Origin: Mucilaginibacter sp. cycad4
Lineage (GTDB): Bacteria; Bacteroidota; Bacteroidia; Sphingobacteriales; Sphingobacteriaceae
NCBI RefSeq assembly: GCF_034263275.1
Contig: NZ_CP139559.1
Coordinates: 496,001 to 560,000, forward strand
Length of the DNA stretch: 64,000 nucleotides
Direction: 5' to 3'
Under the pieces are notes generated by a model. That model was given only the letters and a program-made list of their open reading frames with translations. It ran no database searches and was not told the origin of the DNA. This document shows, one piece after another, positions 23,560 through 33,261 of this stretch; the first letter of the stretch is position 1, and every line of letters starts with the position of its first letter. The translations under genes and the position numbers were made by a program.

Positions 23560-24231
23560 TTAGTATCCAATTTCAACTGTTGCCTGGTAAGTATCCTGGT
23601 TAGCAATGTTATTGATGATAAAGTGCGCAACATCGGCTCTCGATATTTTAAGGCAGTTTTTAAGAAATGCATTAATAGCTATGCGATATTTGCCACTAAC
23701 AGCCTGGTTAGTAAGCTGCGGCGGGCGAATGATAGTCCAGCTAATGTTATTGCTTTTTACCAGGATCTCCATTTTATGCAAATCGGCGTACATGTGTTTC
23801 AGTAGTTTTTGAACTACATATTTTTCAATAAGTCTGATATAAAATGGCAGTACGGGGCTTATTTCAATTGCACTGGCCGAGATCAGGAACATGCGTTTTA
23901 TACCTTTTTGCTCCATCGCTTTTAAAATATGGGCATTACCTTGCGAATACAAAGTTGTGGGTTTATCTGATCCGAAGCCACCGGCCACGCCTATTGCCGA
24001 AATTACAGCATCCTGGTTTTCAAAATGATTTTCAAAGGTGCCGGGTTGCATAACATCCCCGCTTACTTTTTTAAGGTTGGGGTGTTCGGTTGTCAGTTTG
24101 GCTGGGTTTCGCAATATTGCTGTAACTATATGCCCGGCTTGTAGAGCTTGTTCAACGCATTGCCTGCCGATACCGCCGTTTGCGCCTACAATTATCAATT
24201 TATAAATTGTTGTGTTTTGTGGATTTTTCAT
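23560..24231 (-). CDS. NAD(P)-binding, NmrA-like short-chain reductase family protein
   Basis: 223 residues with a Rossmann start LIIVGANGGIGRQCVEQAL (GxxGxxG), a DAVISAIGVAGG loop, and RMFLISASAIE in the catalytic region. The lack of an obvious YxxxK and the C-terminal pattern SWTIIRPPQLTNQ place it with NmrA/atypical SDR proteins, which act as redox sensors or quinone-type reductases. It follows the membrane-protein gene at 24243 by 11 bases. Both are divergent from the MarR gene and are probably its targets. Confidence 0.82.
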   Translation of the reverse strand: MKNPQNTTIYKLIIVGANGGIGRQCVEQALQAGHIVTAILRNPAKLTTEHPNLKKVSGDVMQPGTFENHFENQDAVISAIGVAGGFGSDKPTTLYSQGNAHILKAMEQKGIKRMFLISASAIEISPVLPFYIRLIEKYVVQKLLKHMYADLHKMEILVKSNNISWTIIRPPQLTNQAVSGKYRIAINAFLKNCLKISRADVAHFIINNIANQDTYQATVEIGY

Positions 24232-24242
24232 TTTTTTGGCGA

Positions 24243-24719
24243 TTAGCTAAATTTAAAAACGCTTAAAAAAACTATGCTGAAAAATAACACCAGTTGCACT
24301 GCAAAAAAGATATTGAGGTTCGTCTTGATCCGGTCAACCTGTTCTGTTAAGCGGGCGCTGTCTTTATTAATAATCGTTCGCAACTTTTCGCCTTGCCTCC
24401 TGCCAAAAAATATCCCGTTCAGTATCAGCATAACAACAATCCCTATTTTTATTCTGAACCATAACTGCTCGCCAAACACGCCATGGGTTAAGGCCATCAT
24501 ACCAATACCCGTTATAACCAGCAAAGCGGCACCTATACCAATCAGTCTTGACGACTTAGACGTACCCGTTAGTATGCCTTTTAACTTTTCTGTGTCTTCA
24601 TCAAAATGCTTCCAAAAGGTTTTAAATATTGTAAAATCAACAATGGTAGTACCAGCCATTATGGTTAGCCCTGTTAGGTGCAGTATTAATAGTGTCGGTA
24701 AAAAGATTGATGTATTCAT
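24243..24719 (-). CDS. Four-helix membrane protein, 158 residues
   Basis: Four hydrophobic segments are visible (TLLILHLTGLTIMAGTTIV; IGIGAALLVITGIGMMAL; IKIGIVVMLILNGIFFG; IFFAVQLVLFFSIVFLSVF). This fits DUF2269/CopD-like small integral membrane proteins of unknown function. It is the first gene of a two-gene run with the NmrA-like reductase and is divergent from marR. Operator-like repeats lie 34 bases upstream, so control by MarR is likely. Confidence 0.72.
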   Translation of the reverse strand: MNTSIFLPTLLILHLTGLTIMAGTTIVDFTIFKTFWKHFDEDTEKLKGILTGTSKSSRLIGIGAALLVITGIGMMALTHGVFGEQLWFRIKIGIVVMLILNGIFFGRRQGEKLRTIINKDSARLTEQVDRIKTNLNIFFAVQLVLFFSIVFLSVFKFS

Positions 24720-24752
24720 TTGTTGTGGTAATTAAATTTTTATTTGAATTAT

Positions 24753-24851
24753 ATACCATATGGTAGTAATGTTATGCAATAATATACCAAAAGGAAGTAA
24801 ATAGCAAATATTGAATGCGTTTTTTTTAAATTTGATACCAAAAGGAAGTAA
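24753..24851. promoter_or_regulatory. Three 17-bp operator-like repeats and a TAnnTTTG element in the marR divergent region
   Basis: ATACCATATGGTAGTAA at 24753-24769 and ATACCAAAAGGAAGTAA at 24784-24800 and 24835-24851 share 14 of 17 bases. The first contains the palindrome TACCATATGGTA. A Bacteroidota -7 element TAAATTTG (24827-24834) abuts the third copy, which lies just before the MarR GTG at 24855. This layout fits autorepression plus control of the divergent gene pair. Confidence 0.6.
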
Positions 24852-24854
24852 CAA

Positions 24855-25481
24855 GTGAATAAAACAGTTGAATTGGTTAAACTTTGGGGCGATTATGAAG
24901 AGCAAAACCCCGGTTGTACTCTGGATGATTTTTTTCGGCATCAGCTAACGGCGAAGGCAAAAGATGAAAAGAAAGCGATACCCGACTGGCAACTAAGGCC
25001 GGGAATTAATGGCAAGCTCATGATTTTAATAAGACGGATAGGGAAGTACCATATGGTATATTCAAACAAAGCGCTTGAAGGTACGGGGCTTGATCAGATA
25101 GAAGAGTTTGGTATATTGGTTACCATCTTTAACCAGGTTAACCCTATAAAATCTGAGGCTATCTATAATAATATCATCGAGCTATCGAGCGGTACCAATA
25201 TGCTGAACAGGCTCAAAAAACGTGAACTTATAACCGAGTATGAAGACATAGATGATAAACGTATTAAGCGTTTGAAATTAACCGCGAGGGGAGAGGATGC
25301 CCTGGGTAAGGCCAAGGTGCGTGTACTTGAAGTTGCGCGAATGATGGTAAATGTGCTAAGTGATGAAGATAAGCAATTGTGCTTTCAACTGCTTAATCCG
25401 GTGAGTGAAAAATTCGACGGTACCTTTCAAAAGTTTAAGAATAAAAGCTTTGACGAAATTTTTGAGTTTATGATGCGATAA
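24855..25481 (+). CDS. MarR-family transcriptional regulator
   Basis: 208 residues, GTG start placed 3 bases after the last operator-like repeat. The winged-helix core is about residues 70-150: LDQIEEFGILVTIFNQVNP, SGTNMLNRLKKRELITEYE (recognition helix) and DDKRIKRLKLTARGEDAL (wing). MarR proteins are usually released from DNA by small phenolic, oxidant or drug-like ligands. The divergent reductase and membrane protein are the likely regulon. A further copy of TACCATATGGTA lies inside this gene at 25047-25058. Confidence 0.9.
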   Translation: MNKTVELVKLWGDYEEQNPGCTLDDFFRHQLTAKAKDEKKAIPDWQLRPGINGKLMILIRRIGKYHMVYSNKALEGTGLDQIEEFGILVTIFNQVNPIKSEAIYNNIIELSSGTNMLNRLKKRELITEYEDIDDKRIKRLKLTARGEDALGKAKVRVLEVARMMVNVLSDEDKQLCFQLLNPVSEKFDGTFQKFKNKSFDEIFEFMMR

Positions 25482-25652
25482 TTATTGGTACTACTTTGTT
25501 TGGTGAGGGATAATGTTGGTTGTTTTTGTGCATTATTAGTCAACATCCGGATTCATTATCCGGGTTAGTGTTAATATTTGTTAAAAGCGTACAGGTTAAT
25601 AATTTATGTGTTATATTTAGATAACCTACTTTACCTGTTAACTGAACCCGTC

Positions 25653-26450
25653 ATGAAAACATTGAAACTTACCTTTGCAGTAATATTGATGCTCTTGTCA
25701 GTAAATCTGTTTGCTCAGCGTGTTAAAGGAATTGTGATTGATAAAGCTACTTATTTGCCGGTTACAAATGCATTTATAAGCACACCGACGTCAAAAAATA
25801 TAAGCAGTGCAGAAGGGAAATTCGTGTTGGCCAAGGTAAAACCCGGCGATACTTTGAGGATTACCAGTATAGGCTACAAGCCTTTTAGACTTATAATAAG
25901 TTTTTTAAAATATGATACTTTAAGATGTTACATTGAGCCCGATGCAACCGTTTTAAGGGAAGTTAAGATCAGGGGCAGGCGCAACGCCAGGGCTGATTCT
26001 TTGCGGAACAGGAGGGAGTTTGCCTCTGCTTTTGCCTATCGCGGTTCAACCATAAAAGATGCCTTTATAGCACATCCATATGATCTTGATATTAATAAAC
26101 CCAGCAATCATATAAATGCAGATAAAAGTACTGCCACTATTTTAAGCATCAACCTGCTTTCGGTACTTGATATGCTTGGTAAAAACAAGGCTCCTCAATC
26201 AAAGTTGCAAAAGGTTTTACTGAAAGATGAGGAAGGTGAGTATGTCGACAGGTTTTTTTCGCCAGAGAAAGTAAGTTCAATAACCAACCTCAAAGGCGAT
26301 TCGCTTCAAAACTTTATGAACGAATATCACCCTGATATTAAAAAGGTTAAAAAGATGAGCGACTATGATATGGTGAGCTACATTAAAAAAAGCTATACCG
26401 AGTACCTCAAATCGGGCAGTAAACAAACAACTCCACTTTTTGTAAGGTGA
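25653..26450 (+). CDS. Exported protein with carboxypeptidase-like regulatory domain
   Basis: 265 residues from the ATG at 25653, which opens a signal peptide (LTFAVILMLLSVNLFAQ). An Ig-like CarboxypepD_reg domain follows (VKGIVIDKATYLPVTNAFI, then GDTLRITSIGYKPF), as at the N-terminus of TonB-linked receptors, but no barrel follows. The C-terminal half (RNRREFASAF to the end) resembles other short Bacteroidota proteins of this kind. Probably periplasmic or outer-membrane associated; function unknown. Confidence 0.78.
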   Translation: MKTLKLTFAVILMLLSVNLFAQRVKGIVIDKATYLPVTNAFISTPTSKNISSAEGKFVLAKVKPGDTLRITSIGYKPFRLIISFLKYDTLRCYIEPDATVLREVKIRGRRNARADSLRNRREFASAFAYRGSTIKDAFIAHPYDLDINKPSNHINADKSTATILSINLLSVLDMLGKNKAPQSKLQKVLLKDEEGEYVDRFFSPEKVSSITNLKGDSLQNFMNEYHPDIKKVKKMSDYDMVSYIKKSYTEYLKSGSKQTTPLFVR

Positions 26451-26464
26451 ATGGGCTGGTACTG

Positions 26465-26662
26465 TTAAAAGTATTTTTCAATTACCAGGTACTTTTTGTT
26501 GCAGCTATAACAAAAATACCTTTTAACCGGTAGCCAAAATGTCAATAGTTTTAACAGTACCGGCCTATGGATCCGTTGGCCAGTATTAGTTTGACATTTT
26601 GGACAAAATGTATAACTGTGCCTTTTTTTTGAAGGTTCATTTTCAGTATTTACAATATGCAT
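26465..26662 (-). CDS. Small zinc-ribbon protein, 65 residues
   Basis: Two CxxC pairs (CPKCQT near residue 20 and CYSCNKK near 52) flank a basic, hydrophobic middle (RPVLLKLLTFWLPVKRYF), giving a zinc-ribbon pattern. Similar short proteins with a WLP-KRY segment seem frequent in Sphingobacteriaceae. No function is known. It converges on the gene ending at 26450. Confidence 0.62.
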   Translation of the reverse strand: MHIVNTENEPSKKRHSYTFCPKCQTNTGQRIHRPVLLKLLTFWLPVKRYFCYSCNKKYLVIEKYF

Positions 26663-26754
26663 AACATGAATACAATTAAACCCATTGTATCCTCATAAGC
26701 AGGCTTTGTTGATTAAATACCCAAAACTAAAATATTCCTTTTATGGAATAGCTT

Positions 26755-26982
26755 TTATGAGGCTTTACTTTTATATGGTGTGCCTGTAAGCACCGGCGAT
26801 TTTTTGTTAAACCTATTCCATTCATCAATATTTACTATACCGGGAGCAGTTGCATAATGCTTTTTATTTGTTGGGCAGGTAACCACAAAACCTTTACGGG
26901 TTTGATCAATTACAGGACGTGCACCACACGCTTTGCAAGGCTCACAATGGATATTGGGTTGAATTTGGATAGACTCGGACAT
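26755..26982 (-). CDS. Lar-like small zinc-binding protein, 75 residues
   Basis: CKACGARPVIDQTRKGFVV, then CPTNKKHYA and a terminal DEWNRFN. The Cys pattern plus a final WN motif resembles the Lar/restriction-alleviation zinc-ribbon family, though one Cys of the second pair is missing. Lar proteins tune type I restriction in enterics, and this window has a type I system in the island; a link is speculative. About 290 bases upstream hold no gene. Confidence 0.55.
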   Translation of the reverse strand: MSESIQIQPNIHCEPCKACGARPVIDQTRKGFVVTCPTNKKHYATAPGIVNIDEWNRFNKKSPVLTGTPYKSKAS

Positions 26983-27276
26983 TACGTTTTTTAAAGGTTA
27001 AATGACCCCCCTGCTATTGGGCAAGAGAATTTTTATCATTATGAATTAGGGTTTGGGTTGCGTTGCTACAAAGATGCAAATAATATTTTTATTAAAAAAA
27101 TGCAATTTGAGAAGTAGATTTCACAATTATGTAACATGTTTATTAGTAAAAGTGTAAAATTGGGTTGTTTTGTGTGCATAATTGTGCAACTGTTAGTTTA
27201 CAACAGGCAATTTTAAACTGTGACTTTTTTGTTTATTAACTACTTTTTTACACTTTGGGATATTGAATCTATCGCC

Positions 27277-29424
27277 ATGAAGAAAATTATATGTCCGCTG
27301 TTATTGTTATTAGTTTGCACTCATTTCGCATTTGCTCAGCCATCCTCATCTTCTGTAAGGCAATGGCAGGACCAGAAGTTTTCCATGTTTATCCATTTCG
27401 GTGGTATTTATTCAGTTTTGGGTGGTGTTTGGGATGGAAAGCCCGTTACCCGGGGTTTAAGCGAGCAGATCCAGGCCCATGCCGGTATTTACAGTGATAC
27501 TTACGCCAACCTGGCCAAAAACTTTAACCCGGTAAACTGGAGTGCTGATAGTATTGCCCTGCTGGCCAAAGCGGCAGGGATGCGCTCTGTTGTACTCACT
27601 TCAAAACATCACGACGGATTTTGCATGTTTAAAACAGCAACTACCGATTTTAATGTGGTGGACGCTACTCCATTTAAACGTGATGTAGTAAGAGAAATGT
27701 CAGAAGCCTGTAAAAGGCATGGTTTAAGGTTTGGTTTGTATTTTTCGCTGATAGACTGGCATTATCCGCAGGCATCACCAATATCAAGTCATAATTCTGA
27801 TTATATAACACCCGAACATCATGAGTATAACAAAAAACAGGTAACCGAGTTGCTGTCAAACTATGGTACTATATCTGAGCTTTGGTTTGATATGGGGTCG
27901 CAAAGTCCTGAACAAAGCAAGGAACTTTATCAACTGGTACACCGCCTGCAGCCCGACTGCATGGTGAGCAGCCGTTTGGGTAATGATCAGGGCGATTTTG
28001 CCGTTATGGGCGATAATCAGTATCCGGATTATTCCATTGGGGTGCCCTGGCAGTCGCCCGCCTCCTTTTTTGACGAAACCTGGGGCTACAGGTCATGGCA
28101 AAAGCGCGGCAGCGAGGACGAAAAGTATAAAGAAAAACTGGGAAGCCTGATCCGCGTGATTAGCAGGGGAGGCAATTACCTGCTCAATATCGGGCCTAAA
28201 GGCGATGGCTCAGTGGTTGGTTTTGAAAGGGATGTTTTATTGAAGATAGGCACCTGGCTCTCTAAAAATGCTGAAGCTGTTTATGGAACAAACGCCGATC
28301 CATTTTTTACCGCATTTAACTGGGGTAATATAACCAGTAAACCCAATAAGCTTTATCTTTTTGTAACCTCGGTACCGGCCGACGGCCTGATCACCTTGCC
28401 CGGTCTGGAAGGCAAGATCAGTAAGGTTTCTGTCTTGGGCGAACAACAATCTCTTAACTTTAAGCAAGTAACTGATGCCGCCGTGATAACCTTACCCGCA
28501 GATTTTGACGGTGAAAGGCAAATAAAAGTTATAGTTGTTGACATTGCCGAAGGTTATAAAGTGCAACCTGTTCATATCCTGAGCAGTAGTTATGACCATA
28601 TAAAACTGAACGAGCATAATGCCTATAATTACTATAGTTCATCAGGAATTGATTACAACAGCAATTACCAAAGCACGGTAAAGCAAGGCTGGACAATTAA
28701 GCCCAAACACAACGGAAAGTACCTGCCTACCATACAATTTACCGATGAAGAAAAAGGCAGCATTGTTGACCTAACTGTAAACAATGTAACCACCACGCTC
28801 AAGCTCGACAGCGATAGGAGGATGAAGTATAAACCTGATACGGCTAAAATAAAATGGGGCCCATTATATATAACCGGCCCATACTCCGCAGGCTTAGGAG
28901 GCTTAAACGGCAGCGCCGGTAAAATTGACATAAGCAAACCATATACAAATGAAACTGATAAACCATGGCAACGTATGGATAGTTACAGAAACGGTAAGCT
29001 TATTGATTTGCCGGCAGGTATGGATAATGCTTACTACATTTTGCAAAACATCAACGCAGGCAAGGATCTGATTTATGCGCAGGTTAAAATAACCAGTGGT
29101 GATGGCATCATCGTATTGCTGAATGGTGAGCAGCTACTGATCAATAATAATCCGGGTAAGGCTGCCTATGTAAGCCATGTTATAAGTTTGATACTGATGC
29201 CTGGCAATAACCAGTTACTGATAAAAGTATTCAACAACTTTAAAAAGAATATCCCTTTTGCGCTCACACACAGCATTCCGCAAAATATCTATACAAAAGA
29301 TCTTGAACCTTTAATGTTTGAGGCCAATAAGCTTTACCCGGTGAGTTTAAAACTACATGATCCGGCATCACCGCATCAAACTTTAAAGCTGCCTAACCTT
29401 GAAATTTGGTTTTCGAAAAAATAG
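27277..29424 (+). CDS. Alpha-L-fucosidase, GH29 family, exported
   Basis: 715 residues from the ATG at 27277, the start of a signal peptide (IICPLLLLLVCTHFAFAQ). The GH29 TIM barrel has FSMFIHFGGIYS, LTSKHHDGFCMFKT and GLYFSLIDWHY, with the probable nucleophile Asp in SELWFDMG. SRGGNYLLNIGPKGDGSV closes the barrel. About 250 further C-terminal residues are probably beta-sandwich domains that bind sugar. It should release L-fucose from glycans in the periplasm. No SusC/SusD pair is next to it, so it is a solitary glycosidase. Confidence 0.9.
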   Translation: MKKIICPLLLLLVCTHFAFAQPSSSSVRQWQDQKFSMFIHFGGIYSVLGGVWDGKPVTRGLSEQIQAHAGIYSDTYANLAKNFNPVNWSADSIALLAKAAGMRSVVLTSKHHDGFCMFKTATTDFNVVDATPFKRDVVREMSEACKRHGLRFGLYFSLIDWHYPQASPISSHNSDYITPEHHEYNKKQVTELLSNYGTISELWFDMGSQSPEQSKELYQLVHRLQPDCMVSSRLGNDQGDFAVMGDNQYPDYSIGVPWQSPASFFDETWGYRSWQKRGSEDEKYKEKLGSLIRVISRGGNYLLNIGPKGDGSVVGFERDVLLKIGTWLSKNAEAVYGTNADPFFTAFNWGNITSKPNKLYLFVTSVPADGLITLPGLEGKISKVSVLGEQQSLNFKQVTDAAVITLPADFDGERQIKVIVVDIAEGYKVQPVHILSSSYDHIKLNEHNAYNYYSSSGIDYNSNYQSTVKQGWTIKPKHNGKYLPTIQFTDEEKGSIVDLTVNNVTTTLKLDSDRRMKYKPDTAKIKWGPLYITGPYSAGLGGLNGSAGKIDISKPYTNETDKPWQRMDSYRNGKLIDLPAGMDNAYYILQNINAGKDLIYAQVKITSGDGIIVLLNGEQLLINNNPGKAAYVSHVISLILMPGNNQLLIKVFNNFKKNIPFALTHSIPQNIYTKDLEPLMFEANKLYPVSLKLHDPASPHQTLKLPNLEIWFSKK

Positions 29425-29435
29425 GAACCAGGAAA

Positions 29436-29472
29436 TCAGCCTTACGAAGTTCCCAAACCTTCGTAAGGCTGA
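29436..29472. terminator. Bidirectional hairpin between converging genes
   Basis: TCAGCCTTACGAAG (29436-29449) mirrors CTTCGTAAGGCTGA (29459-29472) over a 9-base loop. It lies between the converging fucosidase and Smr genes. The stem resembles the one at 53558-53590 (core ACGAAG/CTTCGT). Confidence 0.6.
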
Positions 29473-29487
29473 CACTATCGTAAATTG

Positions 29488-30438
29488 TTACTTCAGCAAC
29501 ACCTTAGTAGCGCCGTAACCAAATTTTTCTTTACGTGCATCCATAAAGGTTTGTACTTTTTTATGCCTTCCCAATTGTTTGTGCAACTCATTACGCAGTG
29601 TGCCGTTACCTGCGCCGTGTATAAAAGTAATATCGGGTAATTGATGAACAATAGCTGCATCCAGCGCTTTGTGAAAATGGGCCAGCTGAATTTCCATAAT
29701 CTCGGCGTTGTTTAAAAACTGGTAATCGTCCCGCAGTTTTTCTATATGCAGGTCGACTTCGCTAACCGGCTTTTCAATCACTATTTTTTCGGTAGGGCTT
29801 TCAAAAAAGCTTTCCTTCAGTTTTTGAGCATCAATAACCAGCTCAGGCTCGTCGAGCCTGATGAGCCAGCCAGCCTGGTTAAGCAGTGGAATGTTCTTTT
29901 TAGTGGTCGAAAAATCCTTAGCCTTAAATTTTTCATGTAGAGCCAACGGCGCCGGTGGTTCAACGTTTTGTTTGGTACTGAATAAAACGCTGAAAATAAA
30001 CTTTGGCCAAACCTGCAGATCGGCCAGTTGGGCGGAGTAAATATTTTCGGTTGATTTAGGAGCTATGATCCCTGCAAATTCACCTTTAAATACCTGTTGC
30101 TTATCAGTTGTTAAAGTAGCCAGTAGTTGAAATGATGTTTCATTGATTAAATGAAAATGTACAACAGAGCTTGCCCTGGCGTCAGTAACCACACCTATAT
30201 AAACGCCGTTTTTTACAAATTCACCTGGTGTTACAGGCTTTTCATCCGTTGTGCTGCTGCTTTTTATTGTCCCTGCCGGTTGGTAACCATGAACGTAAGT
30301 TACTTTGCTGGCAAGTACCGGAATCTCAAAATCGTCGTCGCCGGTAACGCCTATCATTTGCTCATCGATAATCCGGGTAACAAAACCTTCCATTTTTTCA
30401 TCAACAAACCGAACAAAATCGCCTAATTTATATTTCAT
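29488..30438 (-). CDS. DUF2027-Smr domain protein
   Basis: 316 residues. The N-terminal part (YKLGDFVRFVDEKMEGFVTR) and middle match the Bacteroidota DUF2027 region. The C-terminal Smr domain has VDLHIEKL and TFIHGAGNGTLRNELH, the family's DxH and HGxGxG motifs. Smr domains are nucleases acting on RNA or branched DNA, in MutS2 and in ribosome rescue factors. The target of this MutS-less form is unknown. Single gene facing the fucosidase. Confidence 0.85.
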   Translation of the reverse strand: MKYKLGDFVRFVDEKMEGFVTRIIDEQMIGVTGDDDFEIPVLASKVTYVHGYQPAGTIKSSSTTDEKPVTPGEFVKNGVYIGVVTDARASSVVHFHLINETSFQLLATLTTDKQQVFKGEFAGIIAPKSTENIYSAQLADLQVWPKFIFSVLFSTKQNVEPPAPLALHEKFKAKDFSTTKKNIPLLNQAGWLIRLDEPELVIDAQKLKESFFESPTEKIVIEKPVSEVDLHIEKLRDDYQFLNNAEIMEIQLAHFHKALDAAIVHQLPDITFIHGAGNGTLRNELHKQLGRHKKVQTFMDARKEKFGYGATKVLLK

Positions 30439-30592
30439 AGTAGTATGTTATTACTGTGCAAAGTTAATTTATCCGGGCACATCTGTGCCGACAATAAAAC
30501 TTACTTATTTTTTAAGGCAAGTTTGATAGATGACTATATGATCCACCGTTTTAACAGCATCATCTTTAATTACATACTTTAATTTTTATGTC

Positions 30593-31099
30593 ATGAGCAG
30601 TAATACCCCTAAAACATTGGATGCCGTTTTATTGAAACAAGTCTTTGTCCACAACCTGAACAGAATTTATTTTGGTAAATGTTACCTTGACAAACACCTC
30701 AAACACTTGAAAAGCCTTGCCTCATTTATGGCATTGCAACAAGCTATACAGGAGTTTTGGGATGATATCAAAAAGCAGATACGCCGGATGGATGAGATTT
30801 ATGTTTTGATCAATGAAACCCCGTCTGATAAAAACTGTAACCCCATAAAGTCCATTGTTAAAGATGAGTTTTGCCTTGACGAAGGACAGACTATCCCCGT
30901 ATTACTGGATATGGATATTATGATGTATCTGCAATTGCTTGAGCATATTAATATAACATCATGCCATATGCTTATAATGGTTGCCAGGCAGCTTAATTAC
31001 ACCGATGCTCAACAATTGCTTACCGAATGTAAGGATGAATCAATTGACAATGATGAGCTTTTCACGCTCATTTCCAAAGAATATATTGTTGCTGATTGA
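30593..31099 (+). CDS. YciE/YciF-like ferritin-fold protein (DUF892)
   Basis: 168 residues, all helical by composition. The start LLKQVFVHNLNRIYFGKCYL followed by FMALQQAIQEFWDDIKKQIR matches DUF892, a ferritin-like four-helix fold seen in stress-induced genes. Several family metal ligands (Glu/His) are hard to place here, so it may not bind metal. It stands alone, with a hairpin (31114-31140) just after the stop. Confidence 0.7.
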   Translation: MSSNTPKTLDAVLLKQVFVHNLNRIYFGKCYLDKHLKHLKSLASFMALQQAIQEFWDDIKKQIRRMDEIYVLINETPSDKNCNPIKSIVKDEFCLDEGQTIPVLLDMDIMMYLQLLEHINITSCHMLIMVARQLNYTDAQQLLTECKDESIDNDELFTLISKEYIVAD

Positions 31100-31113
31100 A
31101 AAGGGAAATAAGA

Positions 31114-31140
31114 AAGCCATCCGCACAGCGCAGATGGCTT
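31114..31140 (+). terminator. Hairpin after the DUF892 gene
   Basis: AAGCCATC (31114-31121) mirrors GATGGCTT (31133-31140) with an 11-base loop and only a weak T-rich tail. Confidence 0.42.
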
Positions 31141-31375
31141 AAATGTTAGTTATTTAATACCCCTATTAAAATAACTGGTAACAAAGTAAAAAAAAATATA
31201 TCCGATAGCACAAAATATTTATTCATAAATAAACTTTGTGACAGCTTTGTTACAAAATGCACATCAGTACAACGATTTATCAGCTAACTTTTTGTTTTAA
31301 ATTTCATGATTAATGCTTCCTGCATATCGTTATTTAGTCCAATTGATTTAAATTGGCGACTGAAATTTAAGACGT

Positions 31376-33241
31376 ATGATCAAACCCATTATTTTATCTG
31401 CTTTATCCTGTATTGTTTTTGTACAGGTTAAGGCTCAAACCTTGTATATGCCCCGCGATATACAAAAAGCATTTAAAAACGAAACCCGTTCGCCTGATGG
31501 CCGTCCCGGTAAAAAGTACTGGCAAAATTATGGACGCTATAATATCAGTATTACGGCTGTGCCCCAAAATCGAACTGTAAAAGGTACCGAGCAGATCACT
31601 TATGTAAATAACAGCCCGGATACTTTAAAAAGGCTTAACATGAAGCTCATTCTGAACATTCATAAACCGGGTGCCGCCCGTTTTGGCGATGCCGGAGCTG
31701 ATTATCTTACACCGGGCATTCAGTTTGATAATTTTTTGATTAATGGCGAAGCAAAAAAAATGGTTTCCAATTCAACAAATCACTTGGTGGGTTTAAGTAA
31801 GCCGTTGATGCCGCATGATTCGGTTAAGCTTGATATTGGCTGGCATTTTGAAATTTCAAAAGAAAGTGGCCGCGAAGGTATGATTGATTCCACTACCTGT
31901 TACCTGGCCTATTTTTATCCGCGGGTATCAGTTTATGACGATTACAATGGCTGGGACAGGCTGCCTTTTTTGGACGCCCAGGAATTTTACAACGACTTTA
32001 ACGATTATACCCTGCACGTTACCGCGCCTAAAAACTACGTAGTTTGGGCCACAGGTACCCTGCAAAACCCTGATGAAGTACTCCAGCCCGAATATGCGAA
32101 ACGGCTGAAAGCTTCGTTCACCAGTGATTCAACTATCAACGTGGCATCGGCCGCCGAGGTTGCCGCTCATAAAGTAACGGCTCAAAAGGAGATGAACACC
32201 TGGACCTGGACCGCTAACGATATCAGCGATATGGCTGTAGGTATCAGCGATCATTATGTATGGGATGCCGCCAGCGTTGTGGTTGATGATGCAACAAACC
32301 GCCGCGCCAGTATGCAGGCAGCTTTTTTAGATAGCTCGGAAGATTTTCACCATGCGGTACAAAACGGCCGTAATTCATTAAGTTGGTTGTCGCACAACTG
32401 GCCCGGAGTGCCTTATCCATTTCCTAAGATGACCTCGTTCCAGGGCTTTGCAGATATGGAATATCCTATGATGGTTAATGACAGCCATACCAATGACGTC
32501 CGGTTTTCGCAATTTGTGCAGGATCATGAGATAGCGCATACCTACTTCCCTTTTTACATGGGTATAAACGAAAGCCGTTATGCCTTTATGGACGAAGGCT
32601 GGGCAACCACTTTTGAATTGTTGATAGGAACATCAGAAATAGGCAAAGAAAAAGCCGAAGCATTATACAAAAATTTCCGTGTTGACAGGTGGATCCATGA
32701 TGCCTCAACCGCCGAAGACCAGCCGGTTATTACACCGTCGAGCGAATTGAGGGGCGGTTACGGCAATAACTCATATGGCAAACCATCATTAAGTTATTTT
32801 GCCCTGAAAGATATGCTGGGCGACCAACTATTCAAAAAAGCCTTACATGGATATATGGACCGCTGGCATGGTAAACACCCAATACCATGGGATTATTTTA
32901 ATTCTATGAGCAATATCACAGGTAAAAACCTCGATTGGTTCTTCAATAACTGGTTCTTCACCAATTATTATATTGACCTGTCTTTAAAGAGTGTTACAAA
33001 AGCAGCAGGCGGCTACACCGCAACTATTAAAAACATAGGCGGTTTCGTAGTTCCGTTTGATATAAAGATTACTTATGCAGACGGCTCGGCTGGAAGCATT
33101 CACCAAACCCCTGCTGTTTGGGAAAAAAATCAAAAGCAAATTGCAATAGATATTAAAACCACTAAGGCCATTAAATCAGTTACTTTAGATGGCGGCATAT
33201 TTATGGATGCGGATGAAAGTAACAATACATGGAATAAATAA
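31376..33241 (+). CDS. M1-family aminopeptidase, exported
   Basis: 621 residues with a signal peptide (IILSALSCIVFVQVKAQ). The gluzincin site is complete: HEIAH at residues 384-388 and Glu 407 in AFMDEGWATTFE, the HExxH-18-E spacing. FQGFADMEYPMMV upstream fits the substrate-binding strand of the family, although the classic GAMEN is altered to GFADMEYP. It should cleave N-terminal residues from peptides in the periplasm. It converges on the YtxH gene and shares a terminator with it. Confidence 0.9.
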   Translation: MIKPIILSALSCIVFVQVKAQTLYMPRDIQKAFKNETRSPDGRPGKKYWQNYGRYNISITAVPQNRTVKGTEQITYVNNSPDTLKRLNMKLILNIHKPGAARFGDAGADYLTPGIQFDNFLINGEAKKMVSNSTNHLVGLSKPLMPHDSVKLDIGWHFEISKESGREGMIDSTTCYLAYFYPRVSVYDDYNGWDRLPFLDAQEFYNDFNDYTLHVTAPKNYVVWATGTLQNPDEVLQPEYAKRLKASFTSDSTINVASAAEVAAHKVTAQKEMNTWTWTANDISDMAVGISDHYVWDAASVVVDDATNRRASMQAAFLDSSEDFHHAVQNGRNSLSWLSHNWPGVPYPFPKMTSFQGFADMEYPMMVNDSHTNDVRFSQFVQDHEIAHTYFPFYMGINESRYAFMDEGWATTFELLIGTSEIGKEKAEALYKNFRVDRWIHDASTAEDQPVITPSSELRGGYGNNSYGKPSLSYFALKDMLGDQLFKKALHGYMDRWHGKHPIPWDYFNSMSNITGKNLDWFFNNWFFTNYYIDLSLKSVTKAAGGYTATIKNIGGFVVPFDIKITYADGSAGSIHQTPAVWEKNQKQIAIDIKTTKAIKSVTLDGGIFMDADESNNTWNK

Positions 33242-33261
33242 TAAAAAAAGTGCCTATAAAT

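Noticed and set aside
26755-26982. A link between the Lar-like protein and the type I restriction system
   Set aside because: The Lar-like gene lies outside the island, 4 kb from its right border, and lacks one expected Cys. No direct evidence joins the two.
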